In this document: one piece after another, positions 8,284-16,384 of the stretch | Layout: the number at the start of each line of letters is the position of its first letter | Position numbering within the stretch: position 1 is the stretch's first letter | Origin: UBA6522 sp963664945 | GTDB lineage: Bacteria; Pseudomonadota; Gammaproteobacteria; Steroidobacterales; Rariloculaceae | Reading direction: 5' to 3' | Assembly: GCA_963664945.1 (NCBI GenBank) | Contig: OY761822.1 | Span: 4,836,001 to 4,900,000 of the forward strand | DNA: 64,000 nucleotides | Position numbers and translations under genes: made by a program | The notes under the pieces: generated by a model | Told to the model about the DNA's origin: nothing | The model's input: the letters and a program-made list of their open reading frames with translations, nothing else | Databases searched by the model: none

Positions 8284-9252
8284 ATGGTGATTGACACCAT
8301 GACCGGAATGGAAACCCGCGCGCAAATGCGCAAGGAAACCCTCGTGGAGATCGGAATGACTGGAAAATTCGCCGCCCGGACGGGCGCTCTCGCGGGCAGC
8401 CTCGCTGTCCTGGTTTGCGCCCCCTTGTTATCCGCACAGGAAGTCGCCCGGGAACCGGAGGAATTGCTCGCGCGGGGCACTTACCTGATGGAGAGCATCG
8501 GCGCCTGCGGCAACTGCCACACGCCCAAGAGGTCCGACGGCACGCCTATCGAGAACCTGCATCTGGGCGGCTCGTTCGTCATCGAGGAGCCCGGGTTCAA
8601 GGCGTATGCGCCCAACATCACGATGGATGAGGCGACCGGCATCGGCGCCTGGAGCGACGCAGAGATCATTCGGGCCATTCGCGAGGGGTTCCGGCCGGAC
8701 GGGACCATCATCGGCCCGCCGATGCCGACGCCCTGGTACCGCGATATTTCGGACACGGACGTGCGCGCGATCGTCGCCTACCTGCGCAACGCCCCGCCGG
8801 TGAACCGGGTGGTGCCGACGAGCGAGTACCGGGTGCCGTTACCGCCCGACTGGGGACCGCCTGTGGAATCGGTTCCCGATGTTTCCCCCGACGACCCCCT
8901 GGCCTACGGCACCTACGTTGCCGTCGCCCTGGGTCACTGCACCGAGTGTCATACGCCCCTGGTGGAAGGCATGCACGATTTCAGCCGCGTCGGCCTGGGC
9001 GGCAACAGCTATCCGAATATCTTCGGGCTCGGGTTTACGGTGATCTCCGCCAATGTGACCTCCCATCCGACACTGGGTATCGGCGAATGGACGGACGAGG
9101 AAATCAAGCTCGCGATCACCGACGGCATCCGCCCCGACGGACGGCAGATGCTCGACAGCATGGCATTCCAGTACTACCGGAACATGACCGAGGAAGATCT
9201 GGACGCGCTGGTGGTCTACCTGCGTTCCCTGTCGCCGCAGCCGGTTGAATAG
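8284..9252 (+). CDS. di-haem cytochrome c, exported
   Basis: 322 aa from 8284, or 298 aa from the ATG at 8356; the latter gives a more normal signal peptide (MTGKFAARTG...LLSAQ) and both have a plausible SD. Two haem-binding sites are visible, CGNCH and CTECH, each followed by a typical class I cytochrome c domain with Met ligand candidates (PMPTPW in the first, SMAFQYYRNM in the second). The arrangement resembles the cytochrome subunits of alcohol/aldehyde or gluconate dehydrogenases. Role: periplasmic electron transfer, partner dehydrogenase not evident nearby. Located 18 bases after the esterase gene. Confidence 0.88.
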   Translation: MVIDTMTGMETRAQMRKETLVEIGMTGKFAARTGALAGSLAVLVCAPLLSAQEVAREPEELLARGTYLMESIGACGNCHTPKRSDGTPIENLHLGGSFVIEEPGFKAYAPNITMDEATGIGAWSDAEIIRAIREGFRPDGTIIGPPMPTPWYRDISDTDVRAIVAYLRNAPPVNRVVPTSEYRVPLPPDWGPPVESVPDVSPDDPLAYGTYVAVALGHCTECHTPLVEGMHDFSRVGLGGNSYPNIFGLGFTVISANVTSHPTLGIGEWTDEEIKLAITDGIRPDGRQMLDSMAFQYYRNMTEEDLDALVVYLRSLSPQPVE

Positions 9253-9312
9253 TCAAGCGGTACGGCTTATTGATGGACCTCGGCGACGTTTGTCGGTAAC
9301 TGCGCTCAAAAA

Positions 9313-9924
9313 ATGCCGGAGGATACTCGCACGGTGCCAATAGCAAGAAACACTGTCCATCCGGCAAACTTCAATCCGGAAATCGAATTACCGTACCAAC
9401 TTCGGACGGACGACTTTCGTTCAGCACTACAAGATGTCTATGACTTTTTCCATGACGTAAACGAACATCTTGTTTCCAAAGGGCTTCAGCGCCTGGACGA
9501 CATATTGAGGCCCGCGATTATGTCGGGCGTTCTGTCCAACACGCTCACGTCAAGCTTGGCAAAACATTCCAGAGTTCTGGTCGAGAATAACTACTTCAAC
9601 GGCCATCCAGACCTTGTGGTTCAAGGCGTCTACCCCAAGAACTCAGTGAAATCGGGAGAACAGGGAGTGGAAATCAAGACAACCCGAAAGAAAGGAGGGG
9701 CCGTCGATACTCACGGAGCACGAAATCAGTGGATGTGTGTGTTTGTCTATGAAGTGGACACAAAATCGGAACCCGCCGTGAACCGGCGGCCCATGAAGTT
9801 TACAGAAGTCCATCTCGGCGAGGTAACCCTTGATGATTTCAGACGAAATCCAAGGGGAGAGCTTCGGGCGAGTCCGGAGAAGAGACATCACAAAAGGCCG
9901 CCGATCCGTAAGCGGGCAATTTGA
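9313..9924 (+). CDS. PD-(D/E)xK nuclease-like protein, 3' end replaced by IS66
   Basis: 203 aa. GHPDLVVQGVY followed by GVEIKTTRKK fits the PD-(D/E)xK nuclease core (D, then E-x-K), though no family is recognised with certainty. Base composition is AT-richer than the flanks, suggesting transfer. The IS66 insertion begins at 9908, so the last codons are read from the element. Joining 9907 to 12288 restores a frame that runs to TGA at 12359-12361 and would replace the final KRAI by 23 other residues. The predicted core is upstream of the break, so activity may survive. Possibly a restriction component linked to the McrBC block. Confidence 0.6.
   Translation: MPEDTRTVPIARNTVHPANFNPEIELPYQLRTDDFRSALQDVYDFFHDVNEHLVSKGLQRLDDILRPAIMSGVLSNTLTSSLAKHSRVLVENNYFNGHPDLVVQGVYPKNSVKSGEQGVEIKTTRKKGGAVDTHGARNQWMCVFVYEVDTKSEPAVNRRPMKFTEVHLGEVTLDDFRRNPRGELRASPEKRHHKRPPIRKRAI
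9900..9907. repeat. IS66 target-site duplication, left copy
   Basis: GCCGATCC directly precedes the left inverted repeat and is identical to 12280-12287. Eight bases is the usual duplication for IS66 family elements. Confidence 0.95.
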
Positions 9925-9991
9925 GCCGTTATTGTCGCGGGTCTGATTTTGTCGTTTCCTTCGTTGTTTCATGACGAAGGAGGAAAGCTCT

Positions 9992-10426
9992 ATGAACGGA
10001 GTCAAGCGGGTTACGGTTCGCCGTTCGGCGGAGGAGTGGCGTTCGATCGTGTCGCGGTTCGAGCGTAGCGGTCAGACGAGCAGGCAGTTTTGCTCGGCGG
10101 AGCAACTGGCGCCGAGCACGTTTGCGTTGTGGCGGCGTAGGCTGCGAGGCCCGGCGGCGGGGAGCGAATCAAACGGCGCGGCGCGATTTGTGGAGTTGGC
10201 GGATTCGCCGGTATCGTCGCCGGTGTGGGACGCGGAGCTGGACCTGGGCGAGGGGGTGGTTCTGCGTTTGCGGCGCCCGTCGCGGTGCCGGACCTCGGAG
10301 GCGACTGCCGCATTTGGCTGTACACGCCGGCGTGCGACATGCGCCGTTCCTTCGACGGGCTTTCGGCGCTGGTGCGCACCGAGCTGGGCGCCGACCCGAC
10401 CAATGGTCACTGGTATGTGTTCGTGA
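9992..10426 (+). CDS. tnpA: IS66 accessory protein TnpA
   Basis: 144 aa from ATG 9992, seven bases after a strong SD (AAGGAGGA). The N-terminal part VRRSAEEWRSIVSRFERSGQTSRQFC...APSTFALWRRRL is the helix-turn-helix segment typical of the first IS66 protein, and LGEGVVLRLRR is its usual C-terminal motif. The frame then continues for about 50 residues overlapping tnpB, longer than common; that tail has no family resemblance. Needed with TnpB for efficient transposition in well-studied elements. Confidence 0.85.
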   Translation: MNGVKRVTVRRSAEEWRSIVSRFERSGQTSRQFCSAEQLAPSTFALWRRRLRGPAAGSESNGAARFVELADSPVSSPVWDAELDLGEGVVLRLRRPSRCRTSEATAAFGCTRRRATCAVPSTGFRRWCAPSWAPTRPMVTGMCS

Positions 10427-10635
10427 ACCGTCGGCGCACGATGCTGAAGGTGCTGGCGTTCGATGCCGGCGGGTACTGGATCTGGTCCAAGCGTCTGGAG
10501 CAGGGTCAATTCGCCGCTTTGGGCGGCCGGGCGCACGGCGCGATCGCGTTGACCCGGACGGGCTTGCTGGCGTTGCTGGAGGGCACCGACATCCGCGTGA
10601 CGCGCCAGCGCAAGCGGTATCGTCGTGCGGCCTGA
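10285..10635 (+). CDS. tnpB: IS66 accessory protein TnpB
   Basis: 116 aa from GTG 10285, the start that gives the usual family length. The conserved block CDMRRSFDGLSALV...GHWYVFVNRRRTMLKVLAFDAGGYWIWSKRLEQGQF is the IS66 Orf2 signature. It overlaps tnpA upstream and tnpC by 11 bases downstream, as is normal in these compact elements. Intact. Confidence 0.9.
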   Translation: MPDLGGDCRIWLYTPACDMRRSFDGLSALVRTELGADPTNGHWYVFVNRRRTMLKVLAFDAGGYWIWSKRLEQGQFAALGGRAHGAIALTRTGLLALLEGTDIRVTRQRKRYRRAA

Positions 10636-12241
10636 GAGGGGGTATGCTTCGGGCTTCGCGGCGACGGATACGACGGTTTTGTCCCAAGTCCGGATCGAGA
10701 CTCTTCAGGAGAAGAACGCGCAACTGAGCGCGACGGTCGCCGACCTCACCGAACAACTCACCCAGGTCAAGCGTCAACTGGAGTGGTTCAAGCGCCAGTT
10801 GTTCGGCCCGAAGTCCGAGAAGCGGTTGGAGTTCGACCCGGCCGTGCAGGCGAGCCTGTTCGCGGCGTTGGGCCTGGATCCGCCGCCGGTCGAGGACACC
10901 CCCACCCAGGAGATTACCTACCGTCGCCGGGTGAAGCGCCGGGACGGTTCGGTCAACGAGCAGGGCCTGCGGTTCGACGATTCGGTGCCGGTGGAGACCA
11001 TCGCGGTCACGGCCCCGGAGATCGAGGCCATTGCCGAGGCCGAGCGCGAGGTGATCGGGGAGAAGGTCACGCACCGGCTGGCGCAGGAACCGGGCAGTTA
11101 CAATATCCTGAGATACGTTCGCCAGGTCGTGAAGCGCCGGGACACGGGCGAGATGTTGACGCCGCCGGCGCCGCCGAACGTGCTGGGCCGCGCGGCGGTG
11201 GACGTGAGCTTTCTGGCCGGGCTCTTGGTGGACAAGTTCCGGTATCACCTGCCGTTGCACCGCCAGCACCGGCGTCTGGCGGACAGCGGGATTCGGGTGA
11301 GCCGGCGCAGCCTGACGAACTGGGCCGGCCGGTCGATCGATTTGCTCGATCCGATCGTCTCGGCGCAGTCGGCTCACATTCTGTCCGGCGACGCGGTCGC
11401 CATGGACGAGACGACGATCAAGGCGGGAAGGACGGGGCCGGGCAAGATGCGTTCGGCGTACTACTGGCCGGTGTACGGCCAGGACGACGAACTGGTGTTT
11501 CACTATGCGCCGAGCCGTGCGCACGAGCATGTCGAGACCTTCCTCGGGGATTTCGCCGGCACGCTGTTGAGCGACGGCTACGCGGCCTACGAGGCGTTTG
11601 CCAAGCGCCGCGGACTGGTCCACGCCCGCTGCTGGTCGCATAGCCGGCGGAAGTTCGTCGAGGCCCGTTCGAGCGATCCCGAGGCCGTGGACCGGGCGCT
11701 GTCGCTGATCGGCGCGTTGTACCGGCACGAGAAGCGGATCCGCAAGAAGAAGCTCGACGGCGCCGGAAAGCTCGCCTGGCGGCGCGAACGCAGCGCGCCG
11801 GCGGTGGATGCGTTTTTTGCCTGGTGCCGGCAACAGCGTCAGCGCACCGACCTGTTGCCGAACGACCCGTTCGGCAAGGCCCTGGCCTATGCCGCGGAGC
11901 GCGAGGCGGGCTTGCGGGTGTTTCTCGACAACCCCGAAGTCGCCATCGATACCAACCATTTGGAGCGCGGGCTCAGGCCGATCCCCATGGGCCGGCGCAA
12001 CTGGCTGTTCGCCTGGACCGAACTCGGCGCCGAGCGCGTCGGCGCCATCCAGAGCCTGCTGACGACCTGCCGGATGCAGGGCGTGAATCCCTACACCTAC
12101 CTGGTCGATGTCCTTCAGCGCATCGACCGCCACCCGGCCAAACGCGTCATCGAATTGACGCCGCGCGTCTGGAAGGAACTGTTCGCCGAGAAACCCTTAA
12201 CATCCGACCTCGACCGAGTCCGGGATCCCCCCGCTCTTTAG
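10625..12241 (+). CDS. tnpC: IS66 transposase TnpC
   Basis: 538 aa, GTG start overlapping the end of tnpB. An N-terminal leucine-rich coiled coil (QEKNAQLSATVADLTEQLTQVKRQLEWFKRQLFG) is followed by the zinc-finger-like/linker region and the DDE catalytic domain: D in VAMDETTIK, D in LLSDGYAAY, E in DTNHLERGLRP. The C-terminal block GRRNWLFAWTELGAERVGAIQSLLTTCRMQGVNPYTYL is also present. Every catalytic residue is retained, so transposition is likely possible. Confidence 0.95.
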   Translation: MRPERGYASGFAATDTTVLSQVRIETLQEKNAQLSATVADLTEQLTQVKRQLEWFKRQLFGPKSEKRLEFDPAVQASLFAALGLDPPPVEDTPTQEITYRRRVKRRDGSVNEQGLRFDDSVPVETIAVTAPEIEAIAEAEREVIGEKVTHRLAQEPGSYNILRYVRQVVKRRDTGEMLTPPAPPNVLGRAAVDVSFLAGLLVDKFRYHLPLHRQHRRLADSGIRVSRRSLTNWAGRSIDLLDPIVSAQSAHILSGDAVAMDETTIKAGRTGPGKMRSAYYWPVYGQDDELVFHYAPSRAHEHVETFLGDFAGTLLSDGYAAYEAFAKRRGLVHARCWSHSRRKFVEARSSDPEAVDRALSLIGALYRHEKRIRKKKLDGAGKLAWRRERSAPAVDAFFAWCRQQRQRTDLLPNDPFGKALAYAAEREAGLRVFLDNPEVAIDTNHLERGLRPIPMGRRNWLFAWTELGAERVGAIQSLLTTCRMQGVNPYTYLVDVLQRIDRHPAKRVIELTPRVWKELFAEKPLTSDLDRVRDPPAL

Positions 12242-12279
12242 GCGACGAAAGTCCAGAACGGTCTCGTTTGCCCGCTTAC

Positions 12280-12287
12280 GCCGATCC
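12280..12287. repeat. IS66 target-site duplication, right copy
   Basis: GCCGATCC immediately after the right inverted repeat, identical to 9900-9907. Confidence 0.95.
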
Positions 12288-12361
12288 GTCGGTCAGGATC
12301 GCTCGAGTCGCGGCGGGCGAAAACGATTCGATCTGCTTGCCAATGCGCGCCATTCGTTTGA
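12288..12361 (+). pseudogene. detached 3' end of the nuclease-like gene
   Basis: Removing the IS66 element and one duplication joins this stretch in frame with the gene starting at 9313 and gives about 23 more codons ending at TGA 12359-12361. It has no start of its own. From 12362 to 12695 no further gene is seen; that 334-base stretch is AT-richer and is probably the leader and promoter region of the McrBC operon. Confidence 0.7.
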
Positions 12362-12695
12362 CCCGTAATTGCGTTGCGCCGCCAGAATCGGCGCTCTAGT
12401 CCATTTTCCTACATTTGGCGTTGAAAATCGTGTTGATTGGATCCTTCGCCGTCACGCCTACATACGGGCGCTATCCGCGAAATCAGGTGGATCCTGCACA
12501 TGGAAGGGTCCCCTTTTTCTTTGGCATTCGTCAATTCGTACATCACCTTCGGTGACACGATCAACCGAAACTTTGGATTTTCGTTCCGGCATTCGCAAGC
12601 AAGACAGACAGGAGCCTTGATGTGGTGCCGTTGGTGTGAGAATTTGCGCTTCTAATTCGGTATCACCAAAAACGTCAAGTACGGAGTGAATTGCA

Positions 12696-14633
12696 ATGCC
12701 CGACCACGATTCGAACGGAATGCAGATCCCGGAGCCGCTTGACTGGAGCGAGCGGCACAGGAGTATGCCTGGGTTCTTGAGGCCAAGCGGACTTCGCGCG
12801 GTTGCTGCCTACGTTGATGAACATAAACCGTCCCGCGCAGACCTAGTCGAAGCGATTCCGAGCATCTATGGCGAAGCGAAAAGAGCCGTAGACGATTTCC
12901 TGTTTCTTCGAGCGGCCGGGCTTTTTGTCAGAGACAATGACGCTATCGATCTTTCTGGCCATATGCGCGATTGGCTGAATTCCGATGGCGAGGACGCCAC
13001 CATGTTGATAGCCGTCATGCACAGCCAAATCCGACTCATCGGCGAGTTGTTAGAGGAGATTAAGGATCGCCCAATGACGACTAAGCAGTTGCATGCCCTG
13101 GCAACGTCGAAGTACGGGTTTGAATGGGAAGCGACCACCCAAGTGTCGAGGCGCATGCAGTGGCTCGATTTCGCTGGATTGGTCAAATGGGAAGATAGGC
13201 GTCGAGCCATCACCCAAGTGGGGCGAGACTTGTTGCCTCGACTAATAATCTACGACCCAGACACCCAAAACAGGGAACCGCGCTATTGGCTCATGTCCCT
13301 GGGCGAGGGGGCAAGGTTCTGGGACGAGGGCTACCAAGGCGGATTCGCGTGCTTGGGTTGGGATCATCTTGGCGATTTGAGACAGTACGGTTCAATCGCT
13401 GACATTCGGGCGCGAGGGTTAAAGAAACCCAGTGCAAAGGCGTGCTGGCAGTTTTACCGCGACATGCAACCGGGCGACATCATTTTTTCGAAGCGCACCA
13501 GGCGAGGCCAGGGTCAGGCTATTGGGCATGGGATTGTCCCGCTCGGCTCCCAATATGATTTTGACGAGACCCGGGAGGAATACCAGCACGTCCGGGATGT
13601 CGAATGGCGCTCCAATTTTCCCGAAGGCCTCTTGGTAAGAGATGAGGCCCTGCCGGTGAAGACGCTGACCGACATTACTGATTACCCGGAACTGGTAGAG
13701 CAATTCGAGGACGCGCTGAGGATTGACGACGACGCGCCGGAGATTCCTTTGTACTCCATAGAAAACATCATGAAGGACGGTGCTTTTCTTGAACAAGCGG
13801 AATTGGAACGGCTCAAATCACGACTGAAGGACAAGATGAACCTGATTCTTCAGGGGCCTCCTGGTACCGGCAAGACATGGCTTGCCAAGCGCCTCGCGTA
13901 CGCATTGATCGGACAACGCGACTCTCGTCGCGTCCGTGCGGTTCAGTTCCACCCAACACTGTCGTATGAGGACTTTGTCTATGGCTGGCGACCAACGGAC
14001 GATGGACTTGAACTGGTTGATGGAACGTTCCTGCGCGCGATCGAAGCGGCCATGGCGGATCCTCTAGTTCCCTACGTAGTCGTGATCGAGGAGATCAACC
14101 GCGGCAACCCGGCACAGATCTTTGGTGAGCTGATCACGCTGCTTGAATCTGACAAGCGGACGGATGAGGCAGCCATCGAACTCGCTTACGCGCACAAAGG
14201 CAACGCCCGCGCCGTGTACGTTCCGGAGAATCTGTACGTGCTGGGCACGATGAACATTGCCGACCGCTCCCTGGCCCTGGTCGATCTGGCACTGCGCCGC
14301 CGCTTCGCCTTTGAAACTTTGAAACCAAGGCTGAATGCGCGCTGGCGCAGTTGGGTAGTCGATCAATTGGGGGTCGACGATAACCGGGTCGACGATATCC
14401 AGAGCCGAATGACGAGTCTGAACGATTCGATAGCCGGGGCGGATGGGCTTGGGAAGCAATTTCGTGTCGGGCACAGCTACGTGACGCCGACGCGGCGTCT
14501 CGCTGACGGGGAGACCGAGGAGTGGTTCAAGTTGGTGGTCGAAACCGAGATCGTGCCTCTCCTCGAGGAATACTGGTTCGACGACGCGAAGCGTGTGGAC
14601 AAAGAGCGCGAGGCGCTATTGGCCAACTGGTGA
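12696..14633 (+). CDS. McrB-type AAA+ GTPase with EVE-like module
   Basis: 645 aa. Residues 1-180 look like winged-helix modules (KRAVDDFLFLRAAGLFVRD; GLVKWEDRRRAITQVGRDLLPRL), 195-320 resembles an EVE/PUA-like modified-base reader (YWLMSLGEGARFWDEGYQGG, GDIIFSKR), and 375-645 is the McrB motor: Walker A GPPGTGKT (387-394), VVIEEINRGNPAQIFGELITLLE, and GTMNIADRSLALVDLALRRRF. McrB uses GTP to translocate and with McrC cuts modified DNA. Translationally coupled to McrC (GTGA overlap). The N-terminal reader differs from the DUF3578 domain of E. coli McrB, so its target modification is open. Confidence 0.9.
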   Translation: MPDHDSNGMQIPEPLDWSERHRSMPGFLRPSGLRAVAAYVDEHKPSRADLVEAIPSIYGEAKRAVDDFLFLRAAGLFVRDNDAIDLSGHMRDWLNSDGEDATMLIAVMHSQIRLIGELLEEIKDRPMTTKQLHALATSKYGFEWEATTQVSRRMQWLDFAGLVKWEDRRRAITQVGRDLLPRLIIYDPDTQNREPRYWLMSLGEGARFWDEGYQGGFACLGWDHLGDLRQYGSIADIRARGLKKPSAKACWQFYRDMQPGDIIFSKRTRRGQGQAIGHGIVPLGSQYDFDETREEYQHVRDVEWRSNFPEGLLVRDEALPVKTLTDITDYPELVEQFEDALRIDDDAPEIPLYSIENIMKDGAFLEQAELERLKSRLKDKMNLILQGPPGTGKTWLAKRLAYALIGQRDSRRVRAVQFHPTLSYEDFVYGWRPTDDGLELVDGTFLRAIEAAMADPLVPYVVVIEEINRGNPAQIFGELITLLESDKRTDEAAIELAYAHKGNARAVYVPENLYVLGTMNIADRSLALVDLALRRRFAFETLKPRLNARWRSWVVDQLGVDDNRVDDIQSRMTSLNDSIAGADGLGKQFRVGHSYVTPTRRLADGETEEWFKLVVETEIVPLLEEYWFDDAKRVDKEREALLANW

Positions 14634-15748
14634 TCGCGCCAGCCGCAAGCAGCGCACCGAGCGGATTCGTTGCACAAATTCCCGTACGCAATCTGTGGCT
14701 TCTCATGCTTTATGCCTCGGACCTCTTTCGAATGCGCGAATCTGACTGCGTACGCCTTGAAGAATTGCCAGACGACTTGCCGGACTTGATTGCTGAGATC
14801 CTCTCACACGCTGTCGAAGAACGGCAGCGCAGAAATCTCAACCGCGCCTATCGGTCCCGCAGGGAGGTTCTGAACCGGGTGCGGGGCCGGATTGACCTGT
14901 TGGCTACGGAGCGCATGCAGCTCTTAAAGCGCGGGAAAGTCGCTTGCTGTTTTGAGGAATTGACCATCGACACGCCCCGCAACCGATACGTGCGGGGAGC
15001 GCTCGACTCGATCGCGAGAATTGTAAAGGACCACGACCTAGCGCGACGTTGCCGCAGATTGGTCCATAGCCTTCGGTGCTTGGGCGTGACGGGCGCTGTA
15101 CCGACGCCGTCGCAGATGAGCGCGGACCGGTTCGGCCGGCACGACTCAAATGACAGGTTTATGGTGGCGGCCGCACGACTGGCATTCGATCTGAGACTTC
15201 TGACCGAGGACGCAGGTAGCGCAACCCTTCCCGTGCCCGGCAGAGACAAGAAATGGGCGCAAAAATTGTTCGAGCGCGCCGTGGGTGGTTTTTACGTGGT
15301 CAAACTGAAACCGAAGAAATGGAAAGTGTCTCAAGGCACGCGATTGCGCTGGCCTGTCGAAGCGCAGACTGAACGAATCGATGACATCTTGCCCACAATG
15401 AAGACTGACATTGTCCTTGAGCACCCCCGTTCGGATCGAAAGATCGTCATCGACACGAAATTCACCGCGCTTCTCACCGAAGGTTGGTATCGTGCGGAAT
15501 CTCTCCACAGTGGTTATGTCTACCAGATGTATGCGTATCTTCGTTCGCAAGCGCGGAACGCTGTCGGCAGACAGTCGGACGGATTGCTACTGCATCCATC
15601 GGTCGGCGAAGATATCGATGAAGCCGTCCGCATTCAGGGCCACACGATCCGATTCGCGACAGTCAATCTGGCGGGCCAGCCAGCAGAACTTCGCGACGGT
15701 CTGTTGCGGTTGATCGAGCAGCCCGATAACTGGATTGGCAAACCATAG
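14630..15748 (+). CDS. mcrC: McrC-family nuclease subunit
   Basis: 372 aa from GTG 14630, which overlaps the TGA of the McrB-type gene by four bases. The N-terminal IPVRNLWLLMLYASDLF is the start motif of McrC-like proteins. The nuclease core is in the C-terminal third: MKTDIVLEHPRSDRKIVIDTKF supplies the D and the D-x-K of the PD-(D/E)xK fold, followed by YQMYAYL. It provides the endonuclease activity of a McrBC-type modification-dependent restriction system. All key residues are visible. Confidence 0.9.
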   Translation: MIAPAASSAPSGFVAQIPVRNLWLLMLYASDLFRMRESDCVRLEELPDDLPDLIAEILSHAVEERQRRNLNRAYRSRREVLNRVRGRIDLLATERMQLLKRGKVACCFEELTIDTPRNRYVRGALDSIARIVKDHDLARRCRRLVHSLRCLGVTGAVPTPSQMSADRFGRHDSNDRFMVAAARLAFDLRLLTEDAGSATLPVPGRDKKWAQKLFERAVGGFYVVKLKPKKWKVSQGTRLRWPVEAQTERIDDILPTMKTDIVLEHPRSDRKIVIDTKFTALLTEGWYRAESLHSGYVYQMYAYLRSQARNAVGRQSDGLLLHPSVGEDIDEAVRIQGHTIRFATVNLAGQPAELRDGLLRLIEQPDNWIGKP

Positions 15749-16027
15749 TCATTCGGAGTCTTGGGCTGACGAAACGTATGGACGTGGTATTACTGGCTGA
15801 GCGCGCTAACGGTAGCAGATGGCGCGGTGCTCGCGTTGTTTGACGGATACCGGATGGGTTCCGTGGGGGCTGTACAGAATGTCGGATGAACGTCGGTCGG
15901 TCACGGCGCTGCGCGGCTCCTGCTTTGCGCTGCGGCCCGTCGAGTGACCCGTCGCAAACGATGCAGTGTACGCCCCTCCCGGCGGCATCGGTTGCATTTG
16001 AATCTCCGGGAACGGTTGGTGGACAGG

Positions 16028-16165
16028 TTTTCCCAAGATACTCCTGACGGCTCGGAACGGGGCAGGAGAGGACTTTTCCCAAGATGCGGCTGACGGCTCG
16101 GGGCGGGCCTCAAAGGCGTTTTTCCAGGCGGCCGCGGACGGCTCAGCAGTGGATTCCGGGTGAAT
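16028..16165. repeat. 46-bp imperfect tandem repeat, 3 units
   Basis: Three units start at about 16028, 16074 and 16120, each with TTTTCC(C/A)AG(A/G) followed by a GACGGCTC block. The first two are closest, the third is diverged. They lie in the 636-base stretch 15749-16384 between McrC and the methyltransferase, where I see no convincing gene. Could be a genomic interspersed repeat or the remnant of a repeat-coding frame. Confidence 0.7.
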
Positions 16166-16384
16166 GCCGGAGGAGACTCGCCATTGACCGGAAACGGCAC
16201 AAAAACGCGCGCGTATTACGGTGGTACCACGGCGGTTCTCCAAAGAACCGAAGCCATAACGCACTGAAATCAATGAACAAATTCCGAGGAAACTGCCGGG
16301 CGGTATATGAAGATCGTATACGGCGATATCACCGGAGCGACGCACCTTTTGGCACAAGAACCGCAACGCTCCGTGCGGATGGGA

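Larger units (their letters stand above)
9908..12279 (+). mobile_element. complete IS66-family insertion sequence
   Basis: 2372 bp bounded by perfect 12-bp terminal inverted repeats: GTAAGCGGGCAA at 9908-9919 and its complement at 12268-12279, with weaker matching further inward (CCGTT). It carries the three canonical IS66 genes in order tnpA, tnpB, tnpC, all open, and is flanked by an identical 8-bp duplication. All of this points to a recent, possibly still active insertion. It sits inside the nuclease-like gene that starts at 9313. Confidence 0.95.

Noticed and set aside
10169..12133. 654-codon frame opposite the IS66 genes
   Set aside because: Opposite strand encodes the complete TnpB/TnpC with catalytic residues; this frame is rich in R/H/P shadow composition.
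12369..12655. Two overlapping small frames before McrB
   Set aside because: No SD, no recognisable sequence; treated as leader region.
15806..16366. 186-codon minus frame in the McrC-methyltransferase gap
   Set aside because: Its content is explained by the 46-bp repeats; no family resemblance, no good SD.
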